Of a DNA stretch of 30,608 nt, positions 9,628 to 30,608 are shown one piece after another. The translations under genes and the position numbers were made by a program. This DNA is from Priapulus caudatus (taxonomy: Eukaryota > Priapulida > Priapulimorpha > Priapulimorphida > Priapulidae). The notes under the pieces are model-generated. The model did no database searches and was not told the origin of the DNA. It saw only the letters and a list, made by a program, of their open reading frames with translations. The first letter of the stretch is position 1. Every line of letters starts with the position of its first letter. The stretch spans positions 108,083 through 138,690 of the forward strand of contig NW_014577860.1 of assembly GCF_000485595.1 (NCBI RefSeq), given 5' to 3'.

Positions 9628-10384
9628 CAGTGGCGTAGGTTCCGAGGCAATTGAAAGCAGGGGGGGGTGGGCAATGTGAGAGAGCGAAGCGACGGAGGGG
9701 GAGTTGGTTGGGAGGGGTATCCCCCCTCCCACGTTGCTTCTGCCTCTCAGTCGGAAATGTCTTCGTGCTGTTGTTGGGGGGGGGGTGCGATTCCTGCCTC
9801 TTTCTTCGGTAGGGAATTTTTGAAAATTTCGCTGCATGACAAATGGATTTTCTCCACACTTAAAATTCAGTTATTAGGCGGTAAATCTTATATGAGAGAA
9901 GTTGCATATGCCTGAATCACTTATAACCCCCCTCCCGGCTTTTTATTTTTTCACTCCAACTCCGATCAACGTGGGACGATGGCCCCTGGCTGTGCGCCGG
10001 AGGCTCTGAGGGTACACACGACCAGTGTGGACCTAAGCAAAGGTAGCCAGCTTGAAAAATGGTGTACTAGAAACCAGTGTTTTTCAGGGCAAGGGAAGAA
10101 AAGAGTTAAAGCGACCAAGACAGTTGATGAAGGCTATTCTCAACGGGGCGAGGGGTGTTCCCCTGCCCACTTAGTCAGGCGTAATTTTTTTTTTACATGA
10201 AAAATATGGCATCCTCAGAACATGGGCAGTTTTTCACATTTCATTTCATTATTAGGTGTAGGTAATATCTGGTATTAGATCAAGGTCCCATTTCAGCGGC
10301 CCTCTCTCTTAATTTTTGTACTCTCGATCAAGAGGGGGTTATGGACCTCTTGTGCGCCCCCCCCCCTATAGCTGACGCCTATTG
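9628..10384. mobile_element. hAT-like non-autonomous element (candidate)
   Basis: The left end reads CAGTGGCGTAGGTTCC, a terminus widespread among hAT-type transposons. The right end read on the minus strand is CAATAGGCGTCAGCTATAGG, a diverged match with C- and G-runs beside it. The interior is non-coding with G-rich blocks. No clear 8-bp target duplication was found, so borders are approximate. Confidence 0.45.
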
Positions 10385-10939
10385 TCCTCTTGTGTTGGTT
10401 AGCAGACTACCATTGCAATCTGTGCAATTATCCGTCATCAAACTGTTTTTCAAGTTCTCATATAAAAGTTAAAAGCTTAAATTATTTTTTTTTTTAAAGT
10501 AGAGGCATATTGAATGAAATCGAAATAAAGATCTACGGGAAAAACAGGTAGATGTGTTGGAACTGCACTGAATAAACATGCAATTTATTTAAATTACAAA
10601 AGATTTACATCGTTTAGAATACAATAGCGTTAAAGATCACATTTAACATTTTGTTCGTTATAAAAAATGTTTTTGCTTTCCTCTGATGAAGAACTAAAAA
10701 TCATATTGAAATTTGATTTCAAATAAAAACAAAGGTGGCTGCAAAAATAGCCGCTCTATTAAAATAAAAACGAAATTTACCATGAAAAGAATTGTTTTTG
10801 CATTTCCATTTCTTTTCTTCTGTCAATAAGAGTTCAGAACTATAAAATTCAATCAAAGCCAACTTGCAACAGCACAAATCTGAGCAAAGAAGAATTATCT
10901 CCTTTCTTTTAGTCATGTTTTTGTCTGCTGCAGAAATCT
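10385..10939. other. AT-rich stretch, probably interior of a hAT remnant
   Basis: A-rich sequence without convincing coding frames. It lies between two hAT-type right ends and precedes (in minus-strand terms, follows) the transposase C-terminal domain at 10940-11184. Probably 3' untranslated or internal DNA of that element. Confidence 0.35.
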
Positions 10940-11184
10940 CAAATTCCAAAGTCAAGTCTTCTCGTCGATTTTGCACAGAACATTTTGAGGATTTCGTTGA
11001 CATTATTGTCATTCACTAACTCCTGTTCAACGAAAAGGAGAATGAGAGCAGAGAATCGTGGCTGGGTCATTGTAGAACGAAGTTTAGACTTGACAATGCT
11101 TATTTTAGAGAATGTTCGTTCAGCAGATGCAGAAGTAAAAGGAATTGTGGACAGTCCTGTGAAGACGCGTGAGAGGCAAGGGAA
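10940..11184 (-). pseudogene. hAT transposase C-terminal dimerisation domain remnant
   Basis: The minus-strand ORF ends with PFTSASAERTFSKISIVKSK, then LRSTMTQPRFSALILLFVEQ and NDNNVNEILKMF, closing in KSTRRLDFGI. SASAERxFSxxKxxKxxLRSTMxxxRLxxLxLLxxE is the hallmark of the hAT family dimerisation region near the transposase C-terminus, here of the ZBED/ZMYM-like type. Upstream of about residue 53 the frame runs straight into terminal-repeat-like DNA, so the DDE catalytic part and zinc finger are absent. This is an internally deleted, non-functional copy. Confidence 0.85.
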
Positions 11185-11256
11185 ATTTTGTTTGTTTGTT
11201 TGCCAATCAACAGGGGGGGCCATGGCCCCCTTGTGCCCCCCCTTAGCTACGCCAGT
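11185..11256 (-). repeat. hAT-type terminal repeat
   Basis: Read on the minus strand it begins CACTGGCGTAGCTAAGG and continues with G-runs, a CACAAGG word and GGCCATGGCC. The same order (GGCGTCAGCTATAGG, GCACAAGAGG, TCCATAACC) is seen at the end of the 9628-10384 element, showing the two ends are related and in the same orientation. Confidence 0.6.
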
Positions 11257-11258
11257 GG

Positions 11259-11283
11259 GGTTAGGGTTAGAGTTAGGGTTAAG
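11259..11283 (+). repeat. Short TTAGGG-like tract
   Basis: GGTTAGGGTTAGAGTTAGGG follows the hAT terminus directly. Confidence 0.7.
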
Positions 11284-11435
11284 AACTGCCGGGCATTTAG
11301 GAAAACGAAGACCGTGCCCGGCTGCCGGGCATATAGCCACAGCGTTTATTGTATGCTATGTACTGGTTGATGATACGGACTCCAAAGTTAGAATATAGAT
11401 AGATGTGAATGGGTATAACATAAACGTAATATTAC

Positions 11436-11560
11436 GTGCTTCGCATGTTTCCACTGTGTGCGGACCAGCTAATATTGCGTGGTTGTGATCGCTTATTTCT
11501 ACGCATGTTTGCACTCTGTGCGGACGACGTAATATTACGTGCTTGTGATCGGACCGCTTG
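11436..11560. repeat. Tandem repeat with CGCATGTTT..TGTGCGGAC units
   Basis: Two diverged copies of a ~65-bp unit (about 11439-11495 and 11503-11560), each with CGCATGTTTSCACTSTGTGCGGAC followed by a TAATATTRCGTG word and TTGTGATCG. They lie next to the dispersed repeat copy at 11579. Confidence 0.7.
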
Positions 11561-11578
11561 TGACAGATCGGTGTTCAC

Positions 11579-12041
11579 GACACCCGTACACTGTACAGCA
11601 TTGGAGATTTCCAAAAAAAAAATCTGCTCTGATGAAATTCAACTTGTACATCTCATATGGGAAACTATGGCCAAATAGCTACTGAATATTTAACTTCATT
11701 ATTACATGGTTATTTCTACTTACATTATGGGGCTTACACAAATCTCAGACACACAGACACAGAACAGAGATACACAGAACAACACGAAATTGAAACCTGT
11801 TGAAACAAAACGAAATACAAACAGAACGAAAACAAATCAGCGCCCCTTATTTTCAGGCAAATGTTTACCTTTTTTGTGTTTTTTTTTTCTTTTTTAAGAC
11901 CGAACAAACGGTTTTCAACCGAATATAGTTTAGAACCCGTCCCGTGTACACATCGATCTCTTCTGTAAATTTGGCGCTATTTGGATCCAAACTGACGGAG
12001 CCTTTCATTAACATACATACAACATTTGCCAAATTATAGTA
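11579..12041 (+). repeat. Dispersed repeat, copy 1 (direct orientation)
   Basis: A 463-bp segment closely matched by 30025-30505 in reverse orientation. Shared landmarks in order: GACACCCGTACACTGTACAG, an A-run, TCTGCTCTGATGAAATTCAA, GGGGCTTACACAAATCTCAG, a homopolymer-rich centre, AATTTGGCGCTATTTGGATC, CATACATAC and the end AAATTATAGTA. Encoded short frames are similar in both copies but look non-coding. No terminal inverted repeats were seen. The class is unknown; it may be a SINE-like or other non-autonomous element. Confidence 0.85.
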
Positions 12042-12905
12042 CTTAAGATTAAGATAAAGTCGAGGAGTCTATCCTCCCCTTCCTGGTAATCCAGATTCTC
12101 AACTTGATCCTGGGGTGGGGCTTGTGTGGCAAATTTTGGTTGGCGCTGCCTTTGAAATTTGAAATTGAAATTGAAATTTGAAATTAAAATTGAAAATAGA
12201 AATTCACACGTTTATTTTTGCGTGCTGGCACACTCGTGTGTCATTCCCGGTTGTAGCTTTTTCCTCAATTCCAGGAAAGAGTTTTGCAGTCGCTCTCTCA
12301 TAGTCCAGCAATGCCCACCCCCTACATTTTAGTAGTGATTAGTACTATGCTGAAACAATCGTGCGCCTCCCCCCCCCCGTACTTCAATCAATGCCGCCCC
12401 TGCCAGCAGGCACGTATGCAGCGTCGATGTGCACAGCCATACACGCGTGCCTCGCGAAAGCTCAAACCCCCTGAGCTTCCAGGGCCCTTACGCGGGCCCT
12501 GGACCCCGGCCGCAAGAGACTGCGCTTCACACTCGTGGTTCACATTCTATAAACAATCGATCCTCCTCGCTCGTACAGACAGACACTCCACTATTTGCGC
12601 TAGCCGTAATACACTGTTTCAAGTGCGTATGTACTACAGCCCAATATGTATTCCCCACACGTAAGCTACCGTTATACTTTATTTTTGCAACTAGTATATA
12701 TATGTGATTATTGAAAAACTCACAAATAATAAACAGAATAACATACACAGGAGATCGACTGGACTTTTTACTGTTGATGCATTTAGAATTTTTCACTTGC
12801 CCGTTCGGGCAAGTTAATTATTATACTCACGTTGCACTTGCCCGAATGTCCATTCCACTTGCCCCGGGCAATCGGGCAGTCCTTAATGTCAGGCCCTGGA
12901 TATAT
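12042..12905. other. Non-coding stretch with simple repeats and hairpins
   Basis: No gene supported. It contains a (GAAATT)n-type tract at about 12147-12190, C-runs near 12370, and several near-palindromes built on CTTGCCCG/CGGGCAAG, the clearest being ACTTGCCCGTTCGGGCAAGT at 12795-12814. Confidence 0.5.
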
Positions 12906-13493
12906 CGGAACATACCCTGGTAACTATCTGATATGGTTAGGGTTAGGGTTACCCGGTGAGGGTTAGGGAGTAGGCGTAGGCGGTAGGCGACTCCCTAGAC
13001 TCGTTAGTGGAGTAGGCGAGGTACAGTCCGGCATATTAGATAGTACCAGGGTACGTTCTGGCAGTACCCGAAGAGACATAGACCCTCTCAGCGCTACTAC
13101 TACTACTAGTTCTAGAGCTATTAAATTAATTATTAAAGCCACTTGTTGAACTTGAAGTTACCTTGAAGTTTCTCCTTCTCGCTTCTCACTACAGTCTACA
13201 TGACCTGCTATGCTGAGAGGGTCTATGTCCCCCAGGGTACTGCCGGAACGTACCCTGGTTACCTGGTACTATATCTAATATGCCGGACCGTACCTCGTCT
13301 ACTCCACTAACGAGTCTAGGGAGTCGCCTACGCCTACTCCCTAACCCTAACCTTAACCCTAACCCAACCCTAACCCTAACCCTAACCCTAACCCTAACCA
13401 TATCAGATAGTTACCAGGGTACGTTACCGGACCGTACCCAGGGTACGTTCCGGCAGTACCCTGGGGGACATAGACCCTATGAGCCCTACTACT
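12906..13493. repeat. Fold-back element carrying telomere-like repeats
   Basis: A left arm (about 12906-13092) is the reverse complement of a right arm (about 13212-13425), with a ~119-bp spacer. Matching blocks from the outside in: CCCTGGTAACTATCTGATATGG; a TTAGGG tract (short on the left, about ten CCCTAA units on the right, 13340-13400); GGAGTAGGCGTAGGCG-like; CTAGACTCGTTAGTGGAGTA; ATTAGATAGTACCAGGGTAC-like; and GACATAGACCCTCTCAGC. A further direct copy of the inner block (GGTACGTTCCGGCAGTACCC..GACATAGACCCT) follows at about 13436-13483. No protein is encoded. Confidence 0.85.
13340..13400 (-). repeat. Interstitial telomere-like (CCCTAA)n array
   Basis: About ten CCCTAA units with a few variants (CCTTAA, CCCAA) in the right arm of the fold-back. 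Metazoan telomeres of TTAGGG type match this unit. Confidence 0.9.
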
Positions 13494-13804
13494 ACGTGAA
13501 ACAGTCAAAGAGCCTGGTCAGGTTAGCCCAATAAAGTGTGCCCTAAAAAAAATTATAATTTGACACTGTTTTAACTTTTATGGTAAAATTTAGGCTAAAT
13601 TAGCATCATTGGTGATGGATACTGGCATAGTGAATACTGTCAAAATGCTGGTTGTATCACTGCTCTGATGTCATCCGTGACGTCAGCCGCGGCTCACTAC
13701 ACATGTACTCGGGCAATCAAAACACTCTGAAAGTTCACATGCATCGTTATATGGAGAAATGAGTACGTACAGAAGTGGCACCTAGTGTTAGCCATCGAAT
13801 ACGA

Positions 13805-13960
13805 ATGAAAATGAAAAATCGGCTAATTTTGTATAAAAAGCTTGACTGTATCCTTAAGTTTAGCTTCTTTGTTTCTGTCATTCCGTATTGGAATTCCCTC
13901 CCTTCCTCTTTAGTTAATTGCAAATTTGAGGTTTTTTCTACCATGATCTGCAGTGTTGAT
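13805..13960 (+). pseudogene. Non-LTR retrotransposon ORF2 C-terminal remnant (candidate)
   Basis: The plus-strand frame reads KFSFFVSVIPYWNSLPSSLV. The SFF..(V/T)(I/V)xxWNSLPxxLV block is the common ending of reverse-transcriptase proteins in CR1/Jockey-like non-LTR elements. Only about 50 codons are recognisable and there is no RT domain upstream, so it would be a 5'-truncated insertion. The match rests on one short motif. Confidence 0.4.
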
Positions 13961-14362
13961 CTGTATATTTTATTAACTTTTTGTCTCTTTCTGCCTTCGA
14001 TATATTCCCTTGAATTTTGAAGACTACTATTTATGAGGTTATTTATGAGGTTAATGAACATTTTACTTTCATCATCGCCGTGGTGTTGGAGGCGGGCACA
14101 CTGAAGAAGCAATGGCTTCACTCCTTAATGCCAACATCTTTTCAGTTAGGATTATATCTATTCAACAATAATATTTGGTAGGTTGTGCACTGCAAAGAAA
14201 GCTAAAATTATCTGAAATAGGGCTAAAAATGAAAGATGGGTATTACATCATCTATTAATTTTATACACTAATTTCTGAAAATATTTGTACCGTACTATGT
14301 AGTAAGGGTACTAAAAGGGTTACATTAAATTTCCGTTATTAGAACTGTTATTGGCATTAACA
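13961..14362. other. Region 5' of the IQUB gene
   Basis: AT-rich, with no coding signal. It should contain the 5' UTR and promoter of the gene starting at 14363, but I see no decisive TATA box or initiator. Confidence 0.3.
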
Positions 14363-27006
<12,644 letters not shown>

Positions 27007-28414
27007 GTACGACGCGGACGTTATAGTTAAAGTTTTTATTATGAAAATACTGCTCAGAAACGCTCAATCCGAAAAAACAGCGAAATATAGTCTCACCTCA
27101 CAGTGGATATATCACTGATTACACCAACTTTAAAAACACTAAGATATAATAACGGTAGGTATCATGAAAGTGGGGAAAACACTGGCGAATTTTCGTAATT
27201 ATGGCTTTAAAGGGTGTGCGTCTTGGATCATGCTGTTTCGAAAACTGCTGGCCTCCACTAACTTTTGAGAAATACAATTCAACCAAGCAGTGTACTACAA
27301 CAGGCAATGTTGTTAGTCCAGAGAGACAGGATACCAGAGAAGTGTTGCCGAAAGGAGGTGTTGATCCTAAGCGCTGAGCGCAGATCTTGCGCGCAGTTCT
27401 GCGGCAAGGTGCACGCGACCGCGGGAACGTCCTACGACAGTATGCAGCGCTGGCAGCTATGGATCCGTGCGCCGAATGCATAAGCCGGCGCACGGATCCA
27501 TAGCTGCCAGCAAACAGTCCGCAATTTTAGCGAGGGACACAGCTAGCACCCCCGCTGAGGAAGGTAAACTCCTTTTCTCTAGATAATCCCCGCACCTCAT
27601 ACAATCGAGTGCCTTGTGAAATACAAGAGAGGGTACCAAGATACAAGATACAAGATGATTAAGATATCGTAAGAATTTATTGGGACCATGGGTGATTACA
27701 GTTAAATGACGATATTTCCCAATTAGATATAGTGATGTATAGTTTATGCTAACAATTTAAAGCAACTCTTCAGTAGCATAATGAACACATGGTAAGAATT
27801 TATTGCTAGTACGATGGGTGATAAAGTTTTTTTGATCTGTTATGGTAACAGCTAGTTTAAATTTACTCGTCACTAACATATGTACTAATGTATTGTCACC
27901 GTCTTGTAGCATTTGAGGCATTTATTTGAGCATGTCAGTGATATCAGCAATGGTAACAATTTAACGTCACTGTGACAAGTAACGGATATAGCAAGTGAGA
28001 GTTACAAATACATGGCAATATATCGTAATATATGTTAGCACTGTATGCCTATATGCTTTACATTGGACGGTCGTTCAATTGTGAGACATTGCGCGACGAC
28101 ATGCCCCACGAGGAAAATGAAGACACAGAAAGAACGCATATGGAACAATACTTACGGAATACTTCATAATTGACTAACGGCATACTTGAGGACGGGCAAA
28201 ATCGTCTGTGAAGGCACATGTCAAGTAGCACAGAAATATCGCCATTACCACAGAAATATCGTCAATGTTCTATACAGTATTACTATTACAGTTACAGCTA
28301 CCTGGAAACAAAAGATGGTCAATCAACACACCAATGAACACATATAGCACTGACAGTAACGTTATGATGGTGCTTGCATGATGCTGTCTGCAGATAGGCT
28401 AGTTCCAATTTCAG
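27007..28414. other. Non-coding stretch after IQUB exon 9
   Basis: Expected to hold the next intron of the gene. No convincing exon seen. It contains the hairpin at 27449-27511, a duplicated segment GTAAGAATTTATTG..ATGGGTGATWA at 27669-27703 and 27792-27828 (123-bp offset), and two CACAGAAATATCGYCA words at about 28229-28259. Confidence 0.5.
27449..27511. repeat. Perfect inverted repeat, 26-bp arms, 11-nt loop
   Basis: Left arm 27449-27474 (GCTGGCAGCTATGGATCCGT..) and right arm 27486-27511 are exact reverse complements, separated by AATGCATAAGC. It could extrude as a cruciform or give a strong RNA hairpin. No poly-T or known terminator context. Confidence 0.97.
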
Positions 28415-28462
28415 TTTCTCTTGCAGTTCGCGCTGGATGAAGTTTGGGGCGGTTATAGCTAG
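28415..28462 (+). CDS. Possible IQUB terminal exon (weak)
   Basis: After CAATTTCAG (or, 12 bp later, CTCTTGCAG) the phase-0 frame reads FLLQFALDEVWGGYS and stops at TAG 28460-28462. FALDEVWGG resembles the YLTENIW.. block that follows exon 9 in human IQUB, but the protein would then end about 100 residues early. It could be chance or a decayed exon. The genuine 3' exons may lie beyond the window. Confidence 0.2.
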   Translation, partial: FLLQFALDEVWGGYS

Positions 28463-28692
28463 AGTGGTACACGTTCGCCATGCACCTTGACTCGGGCAAG
28501 TATCGTTCGCTACACTGAAGCGTGTGGAACTGTCGAGCGGGTACGAGTCTAACCGTTATGCGGGTTATACCCGGTCATAGCCGGCCGATCCGTCTGCAAC
28601 CAAAGTCGTAGGCAAATGCTATGGATATAGCCTCATTCCGCCATCTATCGCACGCCATATGTACTAGACTGATCTACACTCATGTACAGTCA

Positions 28693-28872
28693 TGTGTGTT
28701 CAAATCTTTAGTTTAATGAGGAGAGAATCAATAGCAGATAAGAGTGAGAATGAAACTAACTGTAAACTGGATTTATTACGAATAGCGGAGACATGTTGTA
28801 TTGTTCCTATATATCGGATCCTCTAAACTTAGCCAGAGTCAACGCTATGCATGAGCGCTATATATTGTTACA
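28693..28872 (-). repeat. 3' LTR candidate of gypsy element 3
   Basis: On the minus strand it begins TGTAACAATATATAGC directly after a purine tract (TAAAGAAGAAAGCA), contains TCGTAATAAATCC (polyadenylation signal), and ends about GAACACACA. It sits 3' of the pol tail of the element, as a 3' LTR should. The distal border is approximate. Confidence 0.5.
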
Positions 28873-29147
28873 TGCTTTCTTCTTTATAAAAGAACAAACT
28901 TCAAACTAATTACCGTTGACCGTTACTCAACAAACAAACATTACAGAGTCTTGACAAGAAAATCTCGCTTCCGATTTCTATAGAAGTGAAATATACCCTT
29001 TATCTTGAGTACATTAAATTAAATCAGTCTTGCAATGCTTCAAACTGTCTGACTCATCTAAACACAACTTTCTAGTAAAATGAACTCGAATTAACTTGTC
29101 ATGTTGCTACTTTGAATAATGATTGGTTCATCCTAGCACTGTACGTC

Positions 29148-29345
29148 TCACAGATTAAGTTTGACCGGTTTGTAAACCTTCCTGCCACATCTCGACACAA
29201 CCACTGGAGTGCGTGTCGATGTCTTTAACTCGGGTGGTGGTCTTTTGGGAGGACTGCCTGCGATTGGTGCGATTGGTGGAGGCGACAGGTCGGTCGGTAG
29301 GGGAGGATTTCTCCTGACGCCCGCACAGAATTATAGGTTTCGTCG
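29148..29345 (-). pseudogene. Gypsy element 3: pol C-terminal tail
   Basis: Minus-strand frame rich in proline (RRNPPLPTDLSPPPIAPIAG) ending CGRKVYKPVKLNL and a TGA stop at 29148-29150. Proline-rich linkers with an R-x-KPVKLNL-type ending are typical of the extreme C-terminus of Ty3/gypsy pol. It is separated by only a few bases from the gag frame, so protease, RT, RNase H and integrase domains are all deleted. Confidence 0.65.
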
Positions 29346-29358
29346 TTTGCGAGGTTGT

Positions 29359-30023
29359 TCATGAACAATTAACCAGGAGCTCATGATAATTCTCCACATC
29401 GTAATCATCCATAACTACGTTGATATGCTGTCTCGCACCTTTACTATTCCAGCGAGGCTGGTTTCTCCCCTTGTGCAGACTTTCACATTTTGCCTCGAAG
29501 TGGTTCGGTTTGTGGCATTTTCTGCAGGAGCTCCATAGGCAGGACATAGCAGATCCATAGGCAGGACATAGCTCTTGTTTCAGTACATGTGTCTTGCCAC
29601 AGTACAAACATTCTCTAGTGTTTGGTTTCTCTTCCTTGTGAGGGTGTCCCTTTCTACCTTTGTAGTCTGGAGTACGGTACACCTTCCTTTGTGTATACCT
29701 CACTTTGTGTACTGCTGCCTCTGCAGCTGCACCTCCATCTAGAGTGCTTACATTTTGTTTCGTGAGCTCTGCTGCTCTAGCTAGCTCAATAGTTTTATCC
29801 AGTGTTAGCTCAGGAGTTCTCAATAGCCTTTCTCTCAGACGCTGGTCTTTTACACCGCATACAAGTTTATCTTGCACTAAGGAGTCAGCTAGATGCCCAA
29901 AGTTGCACGTTTGAGATAGCGTCTTCACATCGGTGATAAATTTCTCAAGTGTTTCGTCACCTTGTACACGCATATTAAACTTGAAACGCGCTATAGTCTC
30001 GTTTTTCTTCGGTTGACAGTATC
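29359..30023 (-). pseudogene. Gypsy element 3: gag with zinc knuckles, 5' truncated
   Basis: Minus-strand frame from the junction at 30023 (RYCQPKKNETIARFKFNMR) through QGDETLEKFITDVKTLSQTC, LVQDKLVCGV and LRERLLRTPELTLDKTIELA, all typical of Ty3/gypsy gag. Two knuckle-like clusters follow: CLYCGKTHVLKQELC and CRKCHKPNHFEAKC (C-x2-C-x4-H-x4-C). Between them a 24-bp in-frame duplication repeats the CPAYG/SCLW coding segment (about 29531-29575). The first ~100 residues are gone, replaced by the dispersed repeat at 30025. There is no start codon in position, so it is not expressed as gag. Confidence 0.88.
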
Positions 30024-30024
30024 T

Positions 30025-30505
30025 TACTATAATTTGGCGAATGTTGTATGTATGTATGTATGTTTGTGAAAGGCTCCGTCAGTTTCGATCCAAATAGCGC
30101 CAAATTTACAGAAGAGATCGATGAGTACACGGGACGGGTTGTAAACTATACTCGGTTTAAAACCCTTTGTTCGGTCTTAAAAAAGACAAAAAAACAACAA
30201 GAAGGTAAACATTTGCCTGACAATAGGGGGCGCTGTTTTGTTTACGTTCTGTTTGTATTTCGTTTTGCTTGGTTTCAACACGTTTCAATTTCGTGTTGTT
30301 CTGTGTATCTCTGTTCTGTGTCTGTGTGTCTGAGATTTGTGTAAGCCCCATAATGTAAGTAGAAATAACCATGTAATAATGAAGTTAAATATTCAGTAGC
30401 TATTTGGCCATAGTTTCCCATATGACTATGAGATGTACAAGTTGAATTTCATCAGAGCAGATTTTTTTTTTGGAAGTCTGCAATGCTGTACAGTGTACGG
30501 GTGTC
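30025..30505 (-). repeat. Dispersed repeat, copy 2 (reverse orientation)
   Basis: Reverse-complement partner of 11579-12041; both borders are clear from loss of similarity (GACACCCG end at 30505, TAGTA end at 30025). It has one extra GTAT unit in its short tandem (30046-30064) and differs mainly in the homopolymer centre. It interrupts gag of gypsy element 3. Confidence 0.85.
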
Positions 30506-30608
30506 AACCCGTACATAGCATACAATAAAACATTTCTGTGTGGGTGTGTGTATTTCACTGTGTACTTGCCAACCAAATGGTTAATGTGTTACGTGTAAGC
30601 ATGATTGC

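Noticed and set aside
9550-9859. Pro/Arg/Thr-rich minus-strand ORFs
   Set aside because: Lie over G-runs and TTAGGG-like repeats of a hAT-like element; composition is that of the repeat.
11706-11897. ORF shared with the minus strand at 30157-30372
   Set aside because: Similarity reflects the two copies of the dispersed repeat; the frames differ in length and run into homopolymers.
13340-13400. CCCTAA array read as a true chromosome end
   Set aside because: It is short, internal, imperfect and embedded in an inverted repeat with unique DNA on both sides.
13747-14121. 124-codon minus-strand ORF
   Set aside because: Overlaps the plus-strand frame with the non-LTR RT ending, which is the better explanation.
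27265-27483. 72-codon ORF ending in the hairpin, considered as the next IQUB exon
   Set aside because: No similarity to the IQUB tail, and its end is made by the inverted repeat.

Overview
The window is animal nuclear DNA. It holds spliceosomal introns with GT..AG borders, interstitial TTAGGG/CCCTAA (metazoan-type telomere) arrays, long microsatellites, and decayed Ty3/gypsy, hAT-like and non-LTR elements. The mix suggests a marine invertebrate; I cannot name the phylum from sequence alone. There is no bacterial-style operon, CRISPR array, tRNA or rRNA gene that I could recognise.

Layout. 1-1671 (+): 3' half of a Ty3/gypsy pol (RT, RNase H), broken by an early frame change and a stop, ending in a 36-bp tandem repeat and an LTR-like block. 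1676-6837 (-): a second, more complete Ty3/gypsy element (gag, zinc knuckle, protease, RT, RNase H, decayed integrase, pol tail), whose pol is split by an 881-bp MITE-like insertion (1778-2658). 6838-13800: repeat-rich DNA with an unidentified exon-like ORF (7213-7534, -), hAT-like remnants (9628-10384 and 10940-11256), one copy of a ~470-bp dispersed repeat, and a telomere-repeat-bearing fold-back (12906-13493).

14363-27006 (+): the one host gene I can identify, an IQUB orthologue (IQ motif and ubiquitin-like domain protein, a ciliary/flagellar radial-spoke factor). I assembled nine exons that join in phase into 648 codons with no stop. They cover the N-terminal tail, ubiquitin-like segment, conserved central block, IQ motif, coiled-coil region and a CxxC..CxxC zinc-ribbon-like segment. 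The last ~15% of the protein is not found with confidence. Its introns carry a ~225-bp CT tract, a 6-kb intron full of diverged repeats, a solo-LTR candidate and an 841-bp-spaced direct repeat.

27007-30608: non-coding DNA with a perfect 26-bp-arm hairpin, then a third Ty3/gypsy remnant (-) that keeps gag and the pol tail but has lost everything between. Its gag is cut by the second copy of the dispersed repeat.

I found no convincing new biological system. The most unusual objects are the telomere-repeat fold-back, the perfect hairpin and the nested transposon structure.
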